Positions 1 to 10,323 of a stretch of DNA of 64,000 nucleotides are shown piece after piece. Both the position numbers and the translations under genes were made by a program. Numbering within the stretch: the stretch's first letter is position 1; each line of letters opens with the position of its first letter. This DNA is from Aphanomyces cochlioides (taxonomy: Eukaryota > Oomycota > Saprolegniomycetes > Saprolegniales > Verrucalvaceae), in assembly GCA_019828595.1 (NCBI GenBank), contig JAHQRK010000004.1, positions 682,001 to 746,000 of the forward strand. Direction: 5' to 3'. The notes beneath the pieces were generated by a model. That model worked only from the letters and a program-made list of their open reading frames with translations. It searched no databases and was not told the origin of the DNA.

Positions 1-917
1 CCGAGACGCCCCATTGGAACTTGCGGTCGTGTTCTCGAATCATGAATGGATATTGTGTTCGCTCGACAAGCTCGAAGTGCGGCGAGAGAATGCGTTGGAT
101 TTCAGAAAACGAGTCAACGGGGATGCCATTCGAGTTGACAGTGCCGCCGATCCAGTGTTCCTTGGGCGTGTACTCTTCAAGCCACGAATATGGACTAATG
201 AGTGCCAAGACGCCGTTGGGTCGAACAAGAGTTGGCAAACGATCGAGGAAACGCTTTGGTTCTGGCAAACGACAGAGCAAATTCGACGCAAAGACAACGT
301 CGAACTCGCCCAAGTGTTTGCCCAACGCACATGCATCGCCTTGTTCAAAATGGACTTTCGAGCGGTCAATGTCGTCCGCGACGCGTGCCATGCGGGTTTG
401 CTTGATGTCGCCTTGAATCATCGCTTCATACGGTGCGGATCCCTTTTCCTTCATGACATTCGCCATGTCAATAAAGTGCTGCGAGAAATCAATGCCGATG
501 ACCTACAAGCTCTTTCCATCAGCAACGTGTTGCGGGGAAACACCTTGCCTCGTCAAAATGGCGACTCAATTCAAACGACGAGCGGCCGACAGCACATCCG
601 ACTTCCAATGCACGTTGACGTTGTTCGGGTTTCGTGTGGACAATCGTATCGTTGACGCAACGGGGTAAAAACTGCAACGCATCCGCGGGAGCAAACGGAT
701 ATGGCACAACTTCGCTCGAATCCCCTACATTCGTCGTGAGAAACTGAGCATGGAAAATGCTCGTACCAAAGTGAAACTGGAGATATTCATGGGCAGCTCG
801 TTCAGACTCATAGACCATGGAACCGCTGGCGGTCGTGCTTCGCGTTGACATCTTGCGGACAGTCGTGAGGAACGCGCGGTGCATCGAGCGGCGCAGATTC
901 GCAAATGAAGATGTCAA
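1..917 (-). CDS. OvoA C-terminal-type methyltransferase (putative 4-mercaptohistidine N1-methyltransferase), 3' end cut by window
   Basis: The protein resembles the methyltransferase module found at the C terminus of OvoA, which N-methylates the thiol-histidine precursor of ovothiol. Seen: a YESERAAHEYLQFHFG start, a Rossmann-type motif I (ALEVGCAVGRSSFELSRHFDE), then IGIDFS, and, in the second exon, SNLLCRLPEPKRFLDRLP and IGGTVNSNGIPVD. The two exons join cleanly only through a GC-AG intron at 503-548. In-frame starts lie at 917, 884 and 857; the Arg-rich leader could be a mitochondrial presequence, but homology begins only at the YES motif. No iron sulfoxide-synthase domain precedes it here, so it is a stand-alone methyltransferase or part of a pathway encoded elsewhere. 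The last residues lie beyond base 1. The family call is from memory of motifs. Confidence 0.7.
503..548 (-). other. GC-AG intron in the methyltransferase gene
   Basis: On the minus strand the exon ends GACGAG and is followed by GCAAGG; the 46-base intron ends TTGTAG before GTCATC. Only this pair keeps the expected HFDE-VIGID reading, because the nearby GT (GTGTTT) puts the downstream exon out of frame. A CTGAT branch-like sequence lies inside. GC donors followed by AAGG are an accepted minority class. Confidence 0.6.
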
Positions 918-968
918 AAGTGACCTTCCTTGGACTTCCTTGGACTGTCATTGGATCTTTTGACTGGA

Positions 969-1335
969 TTAAAGTATACTTTTTATCCAATTAGACTTGT
1001 TCAAGATGGTGATCGCTCCTGACAACATGACGACGACCGAGAGAGTTATCCTCATGATGAGGACGATCAGCGTGTAGCTTTGACCATCTTCATGAAGAGA
1101 CAAGAGAAAGCGTCGCCGACCTGCCGCTTGCTGCGTGTAACCTTTTGATGTTGTTGCCGTGAAGATGGTGGGGCATGTCGAAGGAGAATGCAAAACGGAA
1201 TGGTGAGCGTGTGGTGGAAAGAGCCCATATCTCCTTGAACGTCGTCCTCAAGGCGTACTTTGCATTGAGAGGAGCGAAGTCTGTGGCCGGTTTGTGAATT
1301 TTCGGGCTGCCGGTGTGGATCTCCATGAAATCCAT
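969..1335 (-). CDS. possible small gene with a C-terminal membrane segment, unknown
   Basis: I do not recognise this. Two minus-strand frames can be joined: one beginning MDFMEIHTGSPKIHKPATDF (from 1335) and one ending in a hydrophobic stretch, TLIVLIMRITLSVVVMLSG, followed by NKSNWIKSIL and a stop near 969. The combination would give a roughly 110-residue protein with one C-terminal transmembrane helix. The splice is not certain, and it could simply be the 5' flank of the elicitin-like gene read backwards. Confidence 0.25.
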
Positions 1336-1535
1336 CCTTGGACTTGCATAGCAACTGATCTGTGAGGTACAGATGGACCGAGCGGAGAGGGGTCAGCGTG
1401 ACAGTGCGCGCGGTCAAGGTCATTCCAGACAGGCCAGGCAGCAATGGACTGTCGCTTCCATCATGATGGTGCATGAAGGCAAGTGTTTCATTCAAAACCA
1501 CTTCGCATTCGGCGACCAACTCCCCACTACGACCA

Positions 1536-2054
1536 ATGTTCTTCTCGACGTTATCGATCTTAGTCGCTGCTGTGGTGGCCTTTTCCCCCGAGGATTTGAT
1601 CGCCCCGTCGTTCAACATCTTGGACAGCAACAACAAACCTTGCGACTATACGAACCTCGCGCCGACTCTGCTTCCAGTGCTGGTTGGTCTCCAGAATTGC
1701 ACTGCAGTGAGCAATTACACGTTCTTACCACCATCAGGGTTTCCCACGGCTGCTCAAATGCGTGCCTTGTGTTCGCAACCAATGTGCACCGCTGCTTTAT
1801 CGTCGCTGCAGTCGCTCAGTCTGCCCAACTGCACAGTCAACGTGAACAACCGCGCCGAGCCATTGGGCTCGATGGTCTCTGACATGGTGGCGCAGTGTAC
1901 TCCGCCCCCGCGCACCTCCAATCCTTCTTCGCTCACTTCGTTGCCTCTTACTTTGGCTCCGGGAAAGAATGCTTCGAAGCAACTCCAGCGATCCCATGCT
2001 GCGTACACAAGCGTCGCTGTGGCTGCTGTCCTTCTAGCCGCGATAGCCATCTAA
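1536..2054 (+). CDS. elicitin-like secreted protein, predicted GPI-anchored
   Basis: Elicitins are oomycete-specific extracellular sterol-binding proteins, and many are recognised by plants. The predicted protein (172 residues) starts MFFSTLSILVAAVVAFSP, a signal peptide, and continues with a six-cysteine domain. Spacings of 23 (C2-C3), 4 (C3-C4) and 14 (C4-C5) match the elicitin pattern; C1-C2 is 18 and C5-C6 is 21, shorter than the classical 23, as in elicitin-like (ELL) members. After the domain comes a Pro/Ser/Thr-rich spacer and a hydrophobic tail (AYTSVAVAAVLLAAIAI) ending at the stop, typical of a GPI signal. The frame is open upstream to 1473; I chose 1536 because it places the signal peptide at the N terminus. 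No intron. Confidence 0.88.
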   Translation: MFFSTLSILVAAVVAFSPEDLIAPSFNILDSNNKPCDYTNLAPTLLPVLVGLQNCTAVSNYTFLPPSGFPTAAQMRALCSQPMCTAALSSLQSLSLPNCTVNVNNRAEPLGSMVSDMVAQCTPPPRTSNPSSLTSLPLTLAPGKNASKQLQRSHAAYTSVAVAAVLLAAIAI

Positions 2055-2086
2055 GAGTTTGAACATTGACAGAGACGTGTCAGAGT

Positions 2087-3184
2087 TTATTTGTTTTGAA
2101 CGAGAGCGGCGACGACTGTAATGTCGTCCATCTTGCCACCCGCTGTGCCTTTGTGGCCTGCTTGGCGAGCCGCTTGGGCAAATGGCGTGAGTCGCGTCTC
2201 CGATTTCGCAATCTCATGCGCCACTGCGACGATTGTAGATGCTGTGAATTGCATCCTCGCTTCCGTCTAGGCAGAAAATGAGTCCCACGAGATGAAAGGA
2301 GCCTTACTTCATGCTTCTGGGCTTTGCTTTCTTCCGCGATGCCAGCAAGCAAGCTCAGAATCTCCTCCTCTGTCAGATTGTCAAATCTACATGCAGAGTG
2401 AGCGAAGAGAGAGCCCAAGAAGCGTACAATCCATCGGTTGCAACGAGCACCACGTCGTTGGGCTCGACACTTAACGTCGTGAGGTCAGCGTGGGCTGGCT
2501 AGACACAAGGATATGGATTCCTGGTGAGAAGAAGACGCACTCACCGTGTCGCGACTGCCAAGACCGAGTTGAAACGGGCAATTGAAGTAGTGGCATTGCG
2601 ATGGCGATGCATATATGATCGACCATCCTTCTTCTTCCGCGTTCTCACGGCACAGCATGAAGCCTGAGTCGCCCAAGTTGGCTGTGTGGATTGTTCCATC
2701 GTCTACGCCATCACGTCAATCCTGCTTCCCACTACGTCCTCAAAGCGAACCGTTAAGCTGAACAATGCACGCTGTCGAGCTACCGGGAACCTATGCACAG
2801 TCCCACATGATGGCACTCGTTCGAGACTTCATTCGAACCTTCGTTGCATTGTATGCTTCGGTCAATCGCTTGACGGGATCTGTCAAGGTGCTTAATTCAC
2901 AAGCTGCCATGAGTGTTCGAGAGTATGCTCCAGAGTCAATGCCTACGAGCCAGTGAAGCATATTCTCGCTTCATTCTCTGACCTTTTCGAGCCCATCCGC
3001 CGACACCGTCCGCGACACCAACCGCGGTAGGAGTTACAAAAGCAGCATCTTCACCGCGCTTTTTCTCGGGGTGGGGCAGCGACACAAGTCCAGACGAGAA
3101 TGTCCAGCTACTGAAGCTTGAAATCTGTCCAAACGACGTAATCCATCGGCGTGTCGGCGCCGCCCGCGCAACTCGGACATGCAT
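2087..3184 (-). CDS. PPM/PP2C-type protein phosphatase, PTC7-like
   Basis: A metal-dependent Ser/Thr phosphatase of the PP2C (SpoIIE-like) group, closest in style to mitochondrial PTC7. Visible in order: SLPHPEKKRGEDAAFV then VGVADGVGGWA (metal-binding Asp and DGVGGW), GIDSGAYSRTLMAACEL, GSSTACIVQL, LGDSGFMLCRENAEEE, PNDVVLVATDGL-FDNLTEEE (catalytic Asp), and GGKMDDITVVAALV at the C terminus (last metal-binding Asp). The gene has several short introns. Two were traced exactly: the one inside DGL|FDN (GTACGC...TGTAG) and the one after KAQKHE (GTAAGG...CCTAG). The stop TAA is at 2087-2089. A transit peptide is possible in the first 40 residues but was not verified. It is divergent from the histone chaperone gene at 3278. 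Confidence 0.85.
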
Positions 3185-3277
3185 CTTGTCGACTTGTGGG
3201 TGTTGCCCTTTTTATCCGGAATTTATCCGGATGTTGCCGTTTTCTTGTGCCCTGAAAGGGAGATTCCTTGGACGACA

Positions 3278-4618
3278 ATGAGCTTAAAGGAGGCGGTGAC
3301 CGATTCGACCATCTCGACGACTTTGACCGTCACGACGACGACGGCGACGGAAGTGACAGAGACGACTGCTATGGGTCTGGAGGAGTCGATCAAGGCTGAA
3401 AACGCCGTGCCGCTTTGTGATATGATCATGGAATGCTTTGCGAAAGAAGGCGTGGACGAAGAGCATCAATGGGGACAAACGATCTTGTTCTTGGAAGATG
3501 CGCTATCGATTGCCAAGCACAGGCATGAAGCTGCGGCACGGGCGAAGAGCGCAGATGTGAGTGGGAATGCGTTGGTGACGTTGACCAAGGTCAACACTGT
3601 CGTACCGAAAGGAAAAGCACTCGACTTGGTCTTTGGCGAGACTGACCTCGTTGTGCAAGGCAAAGATTTCAACATTACGATCCCATACTCTAACATTGAA
3701 GCCATGCTCAAGCTCCCCAAATATGTAAACGAGTAATGTCGCCGAGGATTGCCTCATTCTCTGTTGTAGGAGGCTTTGGCCAAGCTCAGTGTCCAAGAGT
3801 ACCAATTCGTCGTGACGTTGAAAGCACCCGTGACGCACCGCAAGAACCGCCTCACATGCATTTCGTTTGTCATTGGAGGCACGACAGAGCAGTCTGACAG
3901 CAACATTGTCTTCCATGTCGATGAGTCCGAACGTGACTTTAAGAGCAAGAAACTCCACCACGTCGCTGAAGCATTGTTGCACTCTCTCACAGACTTGAAC
4001 GTTATCAAGACGTACCCAGAAGTCGCTGGGAAGCGCTACGTCAGCACGAATGGCGCTCCTTTTGTCAAGTGCTACCGACGAACGAGTCCTGGCGTCCTCT
4101 TCTTTCTCCCTGAAGGCCTTTGCTTCCTCAATCCTCCCGTGTTTTTGAGCCGTCAAACCATTGATTCCATCTCGTGGAGTCGCGAAACATCCGAAGCATT
4201 GCGAACGTTTGACGTGACGGTGGAAATGATTGATGGAACCAAAGTGGAGTTCTCCATGTTGGAGAAGGAAGAGATTCCGAGCATCACTGAATTTGTCGCG
4301 TACTTTGGCACTCTCCGTGACGAAGACGATGGAGTCCAACGAGACCCGTCGACGGAACCCACAAAGAAAACAAAACCCACGGAGAAAAATACCAACAGCA
4401 ATAGCAATACCAACGCCAATGCTGAAGACGATGACGACGAAGAAGCTGATTCAGATTTCGAGATGAATGACAGTGACGATGACGAAAGTGAAGACGAATG
4501 GGTCGGCAGCGAAAGCCTCAGTGACGACATGGACACTGGCGGCGTTGAGACCGACAGCGACGATGATGGCGATGGAAACCACAGCGGAGACGATGACGAA
4601 GACGATGACATGGAGTAG
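3278..4618 (+). CDS. RTT106-like histone chaperone with long acidic tail
   Basis: Likely an H3-H4 chaperone acting in nucleosome assembly. Exon 1 (3278-3724) holds a helical N-terminal region and the start of a PH-like fold (KGKALDLVFGETDLVVQGKD). Exon 2 (3770-4618) contains a second PH-like module with the Rtt106 signature (SPGVLFFLPEGLCFLNPPVF, then IDSISWS, FDVTVEMIDGTKVEFSML). It ends in about 90 residues dominated by Asp, Glu and Ser, as in RTT106/Pob3-type chaperones. A 45-base intron (3725-3769, GTAAAC...TTGTAG) joins the exons in phase 0. The frame is open upstream to 3179, but the ATG at 3278 (MSLKEAV) is the more natural start. The paralogous alternative, the Pob3/SSRP1 middle domain, is less likely because no N-terminal SSRP1 domain is present. 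Confidence 0.8.
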
Positions 4619-5879
4619 TGTAATGAACGTATCGTGGACTTGGTATCAAGTGGGTCGAAAGACATGGGCAGTATTCATGCGGTAAGCGGCAAAAGGCCCA
4701 TGTACCAAACCCACCACGCACATTTTATTGTATTTCAAACGTCCCACATTGGCGCAATGCGTCTCCTGAGTGTTCTTTGCTTTCCTTGCGCCGTTTGGAC
4801 GCCGCTCAACTGGCCCAGGCTTGGATTCGTGCCGTGGACTAATTGGAAACTCACCAATGCAAAATCCGTACCATGCTTTGCTCAGCCTCCTCCTTGCGCT
4901 GCAAACCATCTGACAGTCAATCCAGCACATGAATGGGACTCTATCTGTTCTCTATCGAGTCCGTCAAAGCCTCTGCGTCGTGCTCGTTTCTTCTCAGCAC
5001 TGTGGCCATCGTCGTTCCAGTTTCACACTCTCAAATGTCCATCGTGTTTTTATCCTAAACACTTCTGATTGGTCGATCGGCAGACTACATACCGCGAAGT
5101 GTACAGTACTCAAGATGGAGTTGGAGGCTGTGCACGCTATGAAGTTTTGAAGAACAGAAGGTGTAACCGGAGTCGTCCGGTTACTTGCATTGTGACCCTT
5201 GCGTGTGTACACGGTTACAGAAGGTCAGGTTTCAATCTAAACTTCTTTTTTCTTGCCGTAGAGCTTCCATCATAACTTGTGAGTTTCCACGTGCTGTGCA
5301 ATGCAAGTCCAAATCGGTCGTGTCTCTCCCATCTGACTGGCTGCCATCGCTCACTTTCTCGACCTGGTTCCGCTCCTCTGGTCGAAACAGTCGATATAAA
5401 AATATATTTTCTGTCACTTGCATACAAATTTTCATATAATTCAATAAACGAAGCGACTCTTCGGAAGTGACCACATAGCACATGGAACCAACATGTTGAG
5501 GCTCTGTGACGCGTCAAAGAGGCAGTGCTTGACATCACGCTTTGACACACCAATATTGAAACCGATCGGCGCTGAATTTACAATCGCACGCTTGAATGGA
5601 CGAGCAGGCTTGGCCATGTTTCAGCGTCGGATGTTGATTGCTTCCATGAACTGACGAGGAAACCGGATCAGGATCTTGACGATATAAAAATCGACCAATG
5701 GAATGGCAGAGAATTTGAATTTTAGCCAATCAGATGTGTCGAATAGATTCCCCCCCGAGATTCGACAGATTGTTTTCGACGGTGCATTTCATATGGGAGA
5801 TGGTAAAGTATACAAATTTCAAGTCATTTTGTCCAGACAGAGTCCATTGAAGCGACTCAGACTGGAATTTGCTTCAACA
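4619..5879. other. intergenic stretch with a possible tiny minus-strand gene and a CCAAT box
   Basis: No convincing gene. On the minus strand two frames can be spliced (exon near 4872-4914 reading GLQRKEEAEQSM, GTACGG donor, then LSGVQTAQGKQRTLRRR and APMWDV with a stop at 4735-4737, closely followed by AATAAA). This could be the 3' end of a small basic protein whose first exon I could not place. A hairpin (GTAACCGGA / TCCGGTTAC) lies at about 5163-5184. ATTGG/CCAAT boxes occur at 5068 and 5726. Confidence 0.3.
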
Positions 5880-7145
5880 ATGCCCAGTGGAGACGTCCGC
5901 TACCAGGGCATGCTCTGGCTCGCCTGCTCTTTCCTCGTAATTCTCTTCCTGGATAGCATTCAAGAAGTTACGCTCCTTCAGAAGATTGTCCTCGTCGTTT
6001 GGTGTTTCCTCGGCAAAGTCTACCTCCATGACCTTCACGCGGTGGCTGTCACACCAGCCAAATCGCCGTATCCATTGCATTCGCCAAGACGACGCGCCAA
6101 CACGCAACGTCCAACGGTGCAAACGAAACCAACAGTGAATACGAATACGCAAAGTGGAGCGCCGAATCTCCCTACGATGAACAAGTCCCAATCGCTTGGA
6201 AATTTGCTCCAACCAGTCAGCACACCCACGCTCAAACGATCCCAAACGACGACGACTTTGCTGGTTGGATCTGTCAACCCGCAAGAACCATCCCCATTGC
6301 ATGCTGAACCGGCGAGTCCTCGCACTGACTCGGAAGAAGACGATTTGTCCCCGACTAGCGGTGGATTTTCGATCACTGAAGACGACAACACGCGTCTTGA
6401 AAATTTTAAGCGCATGGTCAACTTATCGGAATTGGACGGCTTGACATACACGGACGATTACCTCCTCAGCGTGCTCAACGTGCCTGGCCGTGCTGTCCAA
6501 TATGCCGCGGACAAACTCAACCGCATTATTCAGTGGCGCAAGGAGTACAACGCGAGCTCGCTCTGTGTGGAAGAAGTCGGATCGCAATTCAAGACGTGCT
6601 CCATGTACTGGTATGGCTACGATAATTTCAATCGCCCCATTCTCTGGCTCCGTCCGAAGAAGAAGGATTGGGCTCACATGAACAATGACCTCGAAGTGCG
6701 TGCGAACGTCTTCATTCTCGAACTGGCCATCAACAACTTTATGCCACCAGGTATCTCGTGCTTTACCCTCGTCTTGGACTGCAAGGACGTTGGCTACCGG
6801 GAGACAGACATTAGTCTGACCAAAAACCTTTGCCAGGTGACGACGGGCAACTACCCCGACCGCATTGGATGCGTCGCAATTGGGCCCCTCACCATGCTGG
6901 TCAAGGCATTGACACGTATTCTCTCGCCACTTCTTCCACCACGTTTGCGTGAAAAGGCTCGCTTCATGGACAATCCGTTCGAATCGCTGGCTGGCGTGAT
7001 GCCAGTCGACCTCATCCCGACGTACATGGGCGGTACCAATCCGCATTACCTCAATCCGGACCAAGAGGAAGGCCGCTTTGAGTTTGAGTACATGTGCGCA
7101 GAGATGCGAAGGCGCATGACGGAGCTCCCGACGCTCTCGACATAG
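5880..7145 (+). CDS. CRAL-TRIO (Sec14-like) lipid-binding protein with N-terminal membrane segment
   Basis: Sec14-like proteins bind phosphatidylinositol or other hydrophobic ligands and often present them to lipid kinases. The protein starts MPSGDVRYQGMLWLACSFLV and has hydrophobic segments at about residues 12-50 (WLACSFLVILFL and LLQKIVLVVWCFLGKVYL), probably membrane-embedding. A Ser/Pro/Thr-rich linker follows, then a CRAL-TRIO N helix region (residues about 175-235) and the lipid-binding lobe: YWYGYDNFNRPILWLRPKKK, CFTLVLDCKDVGYRETD, YPDRIGCVAIGPLTMLVKAL, and a C-terminal VDLIPTYMGGTNPHYL. The frame is open back to 5703, but a CCAATCAG box sits at 5726-5732, inside that extension. In this window such boxes lie upstream of starts, so I prefer 5880. 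No intron. Confidence 0.82.
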   Translation: MPSGDVRYQGMLWLACSFLVILFLDSIQEVTLLQKIVLVVWCFLGKVYLHDLHAVAVTPAKSPYPLHSPRRRANTQRPTVQTKPTVNTNTQSGAPNLPTMNKSQSLGNLLQPVSTPTLKRSQTTTTLLVGSVNPQEPSPLHAEPASPRTDSEEDDLSPTSGGFSITEDDNTRLENFKRMVNLSELDGLTYTDDYLLSVLNVPGRAVQYAADKLNRIIQWRKEYNASSLCVEEVGSQFKTCSMYWYGYDNFNRPILWLRPKKKDWAHMNNDLEVRANVFILELAINNFMPPGISCFTLVLDCKDVGYRETDISLTKNLCQVTTGNYPDRIGCVAIGPLTMLVKALTRILSPLLPPRLREKARFMDNPFESLAGVMPVDLIPTYMGGTNPHYLNPDQEEGRFEFEYMCAEMRRRMTELPTLST

Positions 7146-7179
7146 ATAGATTTTCACATAATGCTATTTTTCAAGATGA

Positions 7180-7821
7180 TCAACTGCTTGTGTATGCTCC
7201 GCGATGTCTCGTCATATGCTCTGCAATCCACGAAATGGCATCATGCGATCGCCGTTGTGCTTCCTCCAATGCGTCGAGACGGCCTGCCCATGCTTGGTCA
7301 CGTAGACGGGTCTCATGGTGTGCAATAAACGTGAACAACGATCGACGCGAGTGTTTATGCGCATCGTCGCTTGTGGCCTCGTTGTGCATCTTGTGCATCA
7401 GGGTTTGGACCTTGATCCGGTCAATGACGCCTCCTGGCACATCGTGACGACATCTCCATGACAATTGCGGTGGAGGAGTTGGCACTGATTCCTCGAAGCG
7501 ACGTCGAGTTTGAATGCGATGCAGAAGTGTTGTGGGGACACGGATTTCATCCCCTTGCTTCATGTTGATGTGCTTGAGTTTGGTCAGCTTGGCGGCAACG
7601 AAGCCGTGCCAATTGACAGGTTTGGGATGGCTGCAGATGCTTGGTGCTTCATCCACGAAAACATTTGGGTCTGCATGACCCTCTTCAGCCAATGTCGTCG
7701 GTGGCGACGTCTCTGGAGGCGGCGCAAAGTCTTCAAATTCGTCGCTGTATTCCGGTGGCGGTGACTCGTTCTCGAACGAATCGTCGTCGTAGTCCATCGA
7801 GTTGGTCTTTGGGGGTTTCAA
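7180..7821 (-). CDS. unknown conserved-looking 213-residue protein
   Basis: I do not recognise the family. A single uninterrupted frame starts MKPPKTNSMDYDDDSFENES. The first 55 residues are acidic and proline-rich (EYSDEFEDFAPPPETSPP). The middle has KPVNWHGFVAAKLTKLKHIN. The C-terminal 90 residues are strongly helical and basic (KVQTLMHKMHNEATSDD, HETRLRDQAWAGRLDALEEA) and probably form a coiled coil. The composition is unlike a shadow frame. It is convergent with the CRAL-TRIO gene, with 34 bases between the stops. Confidence 0.55.
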   Translation of the reverse strand: MKPPKTNSMDYDDDSFENESPPPEYSDEFEDFAPPPETSPPTTLAEEGHADPNVFVDEAPSICSHPKPVNWHGFVAAKLTKLKHINMKQGDEIRVPTTLLHRIQTRRRFEESVPTPPPQLSWRCRHDVPGGVIDRIKVQTLMHKMHNEATSDDAHKHSRRSLFTFIAHHETRLRDQAWAGRLDALEEAQRRSHDAISWIAEHMTRHRGAYTSS

Positions 7822-7878
7822 CGCTGAATGAAGTAATTACATTGTAAGAATGATGCATTAGGGAAGAATAGCTAAGAA

Positions 7879-9409
7879 CTATGGATGGATCGCCGCTTCG
7901 GTCGGTCCTGCTTCTGGTGGGATATCAATCGCTGCTGATGCAGTCGAGTGGGTTGGAGAGGTTGGTGGCGTCTGGTGCGGCCTGTTCATGTCAGTCATCT
8001 CAGTGCCATTGTCTTGCATTGCGACAAAGTCTGAGTTGCCTCGGGATGACATGACGACACTCTGCGTCGAGTAGAAGACACCGCCGACAGACGACGAACG
8101 TGTAAGCATTTGGGCTGGATTGGACACTGGGCAGAATTCCTACAAGGACACTTGTCAAGCGCTGGCCAGAATTTGATGGACGCACTGGTTCCAAGACGCG
8201 CAAGCTATTGGAAATGCTGTTGGAGTTGCGGCGTTGGAGATGAGATCCATGGAGATGGATATCGTTGACGTTTTCAGCCGATGAGGATGCAGGGGGAAGA
8301 GGGTCAATAGGAGCACCAGCCTACAGAGCGGAATCAATCAAAAGTCACTTGAAATGGAAACTTACGTCATGCTCCATTTCACGAGACGAGAGCACAATGA
8401 CTCCGGCAATCGTGATAAGGACACCAATGGGAAAGACAATCCACTGCGTCGTGGTAAAGTTCTTAAATTCTTCAAAGTAGACAGCGCCACCAATGACGGA
8501 GAACATGATGAAGAAGCACTGGAAGACGGGCACAATGTAGAGAGCGTCAAAGTACTTGAGGCCGAGAGAGAGACAGTGCGTTTGGAGTGAAATCGTCAGT
8601 ACCAGCGCAGCGATAATGACATACGTAAGGACTTTGTCAAATTGATTGTTGCCGCGAGCAGATTGCTTGATGAGTTCACCAGTACTCTTGGCAAACATGA
8701 CTGACTGAGCGCCAAAGGTGCCGGCCAAACCCGCATACGAGAGAGGATGAATTTTGAGCACGGTCTTGTATTCCTTGGATAACGGGCCCTTCTTCTTGAG
8801 TGTAATTTCAGCTTTTTTGAGCATCGCAAAGAGGACCCAAAGCACAATGATTATCAAAATCAAGTAGACAAGCATGTCCCATCGGTAGTAAAGATGAATG
8901 AGGTCGTCCAGCGTGTACTCAGTGTCTTGGTGAGCGCCAAATATAGTGACCAAGACCGCGCCAATACAAATGAGCACCGTGCCGATGAGATCATTACGCG
9001 TGAGCTTTTCCTTGAGCCAGTAGTGTGCAAAGAAGATATTGCACACAAGTGTAAAGGCGCCAACGGGCATGATGATACTCTACGTGTTGGGATCAACGCA
9101 AGCCAATATGCTTCGTTTTCTACCTGGGCCGCAAACGACAAGGCAGCAAAATCTGCGACGGATCCAATCCCAACCCCAGCAAATCCAAGCCACCATCGCC
9201 ACTGCGTGTTGTACGGCTTGCGTTCACTGTCTGGGAGATGTTGCTGTAGCATGAACGAGTACTTTTGGATGTTCAACCCCTACATATCAACCCAAGCATG
9301 CCGTTATTTCGAGATCCAGGGTGAGGATTCGTACCAGATTCGATATGGTGGATCCGAGCAAGCATATCCCGATGCCGATATAGATATTGGACGAGCTGCG
9401 TTCGGTCAT
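7879..9409 (-). CDS. NIPA-type magnesium transporter (paralogue 1)
   Basis: NIPA proteins are multipass (DMT-superfamily) Mg2+ transporters. Exon 1 starts at the ATG at 9407-9409 (MTERSSSNIYIGIGICLLGS), then a short intron, then GLNIQKYSFMLQQHL and WWLGFAGVGIGSVADFAALS. The long exon from 9070 contains GAFTLVCNIFFAHYWLKEKL, DLIGTVLICIGAVLVTIFG, HPLSYAGLAGTFGAQSVMFA, ALYIVPVFQCFFIMFSVIGG and QWIVFPIGVLITIAGVIVL, giving about nine membrane helices, the usual architecture. After EMEHD a strong GTAAGT donor (about 8365) indicates further C-terminal exons: a hydrophilic tail, of which the last part begins near 8127 and ends at 7879. That tail is unlike the paralogue's and its splicing is less sure. 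Same orientation as the second copy at 10324, a tandem duplication. Confidence 0.85.
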
Positions 9410-9889
9410 CTACACATAGAAGAACACTTAGCAATCCGCCGAAGTCGCGCGACTCTCGCGCTTTTTCACTCACATCGATAGACACAATCCAGCACTAATA
9501 TTGGACTGAAATTTCCATACCAGACAAAAATTAAAAAAATAACGTCCTAGCGCTCACCCATTAAAATTATAATGAAATTTATGTTTGTTATTTTATCCTT
9601 ATATTCTCTGTAAAAAATAGTCAGAATTATTTCCGATTTTTAATTCATTTTCTTATACTACGTAATATTTTTCTGTGTTTTTCTTTTCTTTTGACGTATA
9701 TAAATAGCCCCCTGTCAGATTCTACGCTCGACTTGGAGATCATGTGGATGATTACTGCCAATCCATTTTGCTCCAACGTTGCGTTCACGAAGCGTAAACT
9801 TCCCATTCCGTTGGCTCGCCATCTTCGATATTAATTTTTCGGTTGGCCATTCATTTCGCCATTGCTTATTTTATTACGTCACCCAAATG
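9410..9889. other. AT-rich intergenic region
   Basis: Very AT-rich (runs such as TTTTTAATTCATTTTCTT around 9640-9680). It lies upstream of NIPA paralogue 1 (which reads left) and downstream of paralogue 2. I see no gene. A TATA-like TATATAAATAG occurs at about 9698-9708, but no plus-strand gene downstream of it is convincing. Confidence 0.5.
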
Positions 9890-10129
9890 TCACATTCGGG
9901 TACTCGCTCCATTATAAACGAGGCTTGGCAGCACCCTCTCTTGGTCAAAGCCACGGGGCATCAACATGTTTGCTGTCGTTCGAAGAACTTCATCGTGCGG
10001 CGTGTCATCCAGGAGGCCATGAAGCTCCTTCCGAGCCATTTGTGGCTTTGCTGGGTTCAAGACGTCACTTCCACGCGTAGCACTTTTGAGAGCGCGGGCC
10101 GAGTGCCACGGTATTTGGGACTGAGCCAT
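9890..10129 (-). CDS. possible small protein of 79 residues, unknown
   Basis: A single frame begins MAQSQIPWHSARALKSATRG and ends SLVYNGASTRM, with well-balanced composition (NPAKPQMARKELHGLLDDTP). It sits between the two NIPA genes on the same strand. No recognisable domain and no clear promoter, so it may be spurious. Confidence 0.3.
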   Translation of the reverse strand: MAQSQIPWHSARALKSATRGSDVLNPAKPQMARKELHGLLDDTPHDEVLRTTANMLMPRGFDQERVLPSLVYNGASTRM

Positions 10130-10323
10130 AGGTCACCTTTTTTGCACTTACAGCGTGTGTGGCAAGGTCGAATGGGTTGATAAATGGATGACAGACTGGC
10201 GACTTGAGTGAAACACCGACAGGAATGATGTATTGCGCTTAGTGGTGTGGAAGGAATACATAGGAGAGCGTGGTTGGATGGTGGTGGGGACGAAGATCGT
10301 GTGGCAAGTAACGGAAGACGGCA

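Noticed and set aside
14..655. 213-residue plus-strand open frame
   Set aside because: Antisense shadow of the methyltransferase; composition and family match are on the minus strand.
3503..4339. 278-residue minus-strand open frame
   Set aside because: Antisense of the histone chaperone exons; no domain, Arg/Val-rich shadow pattern.
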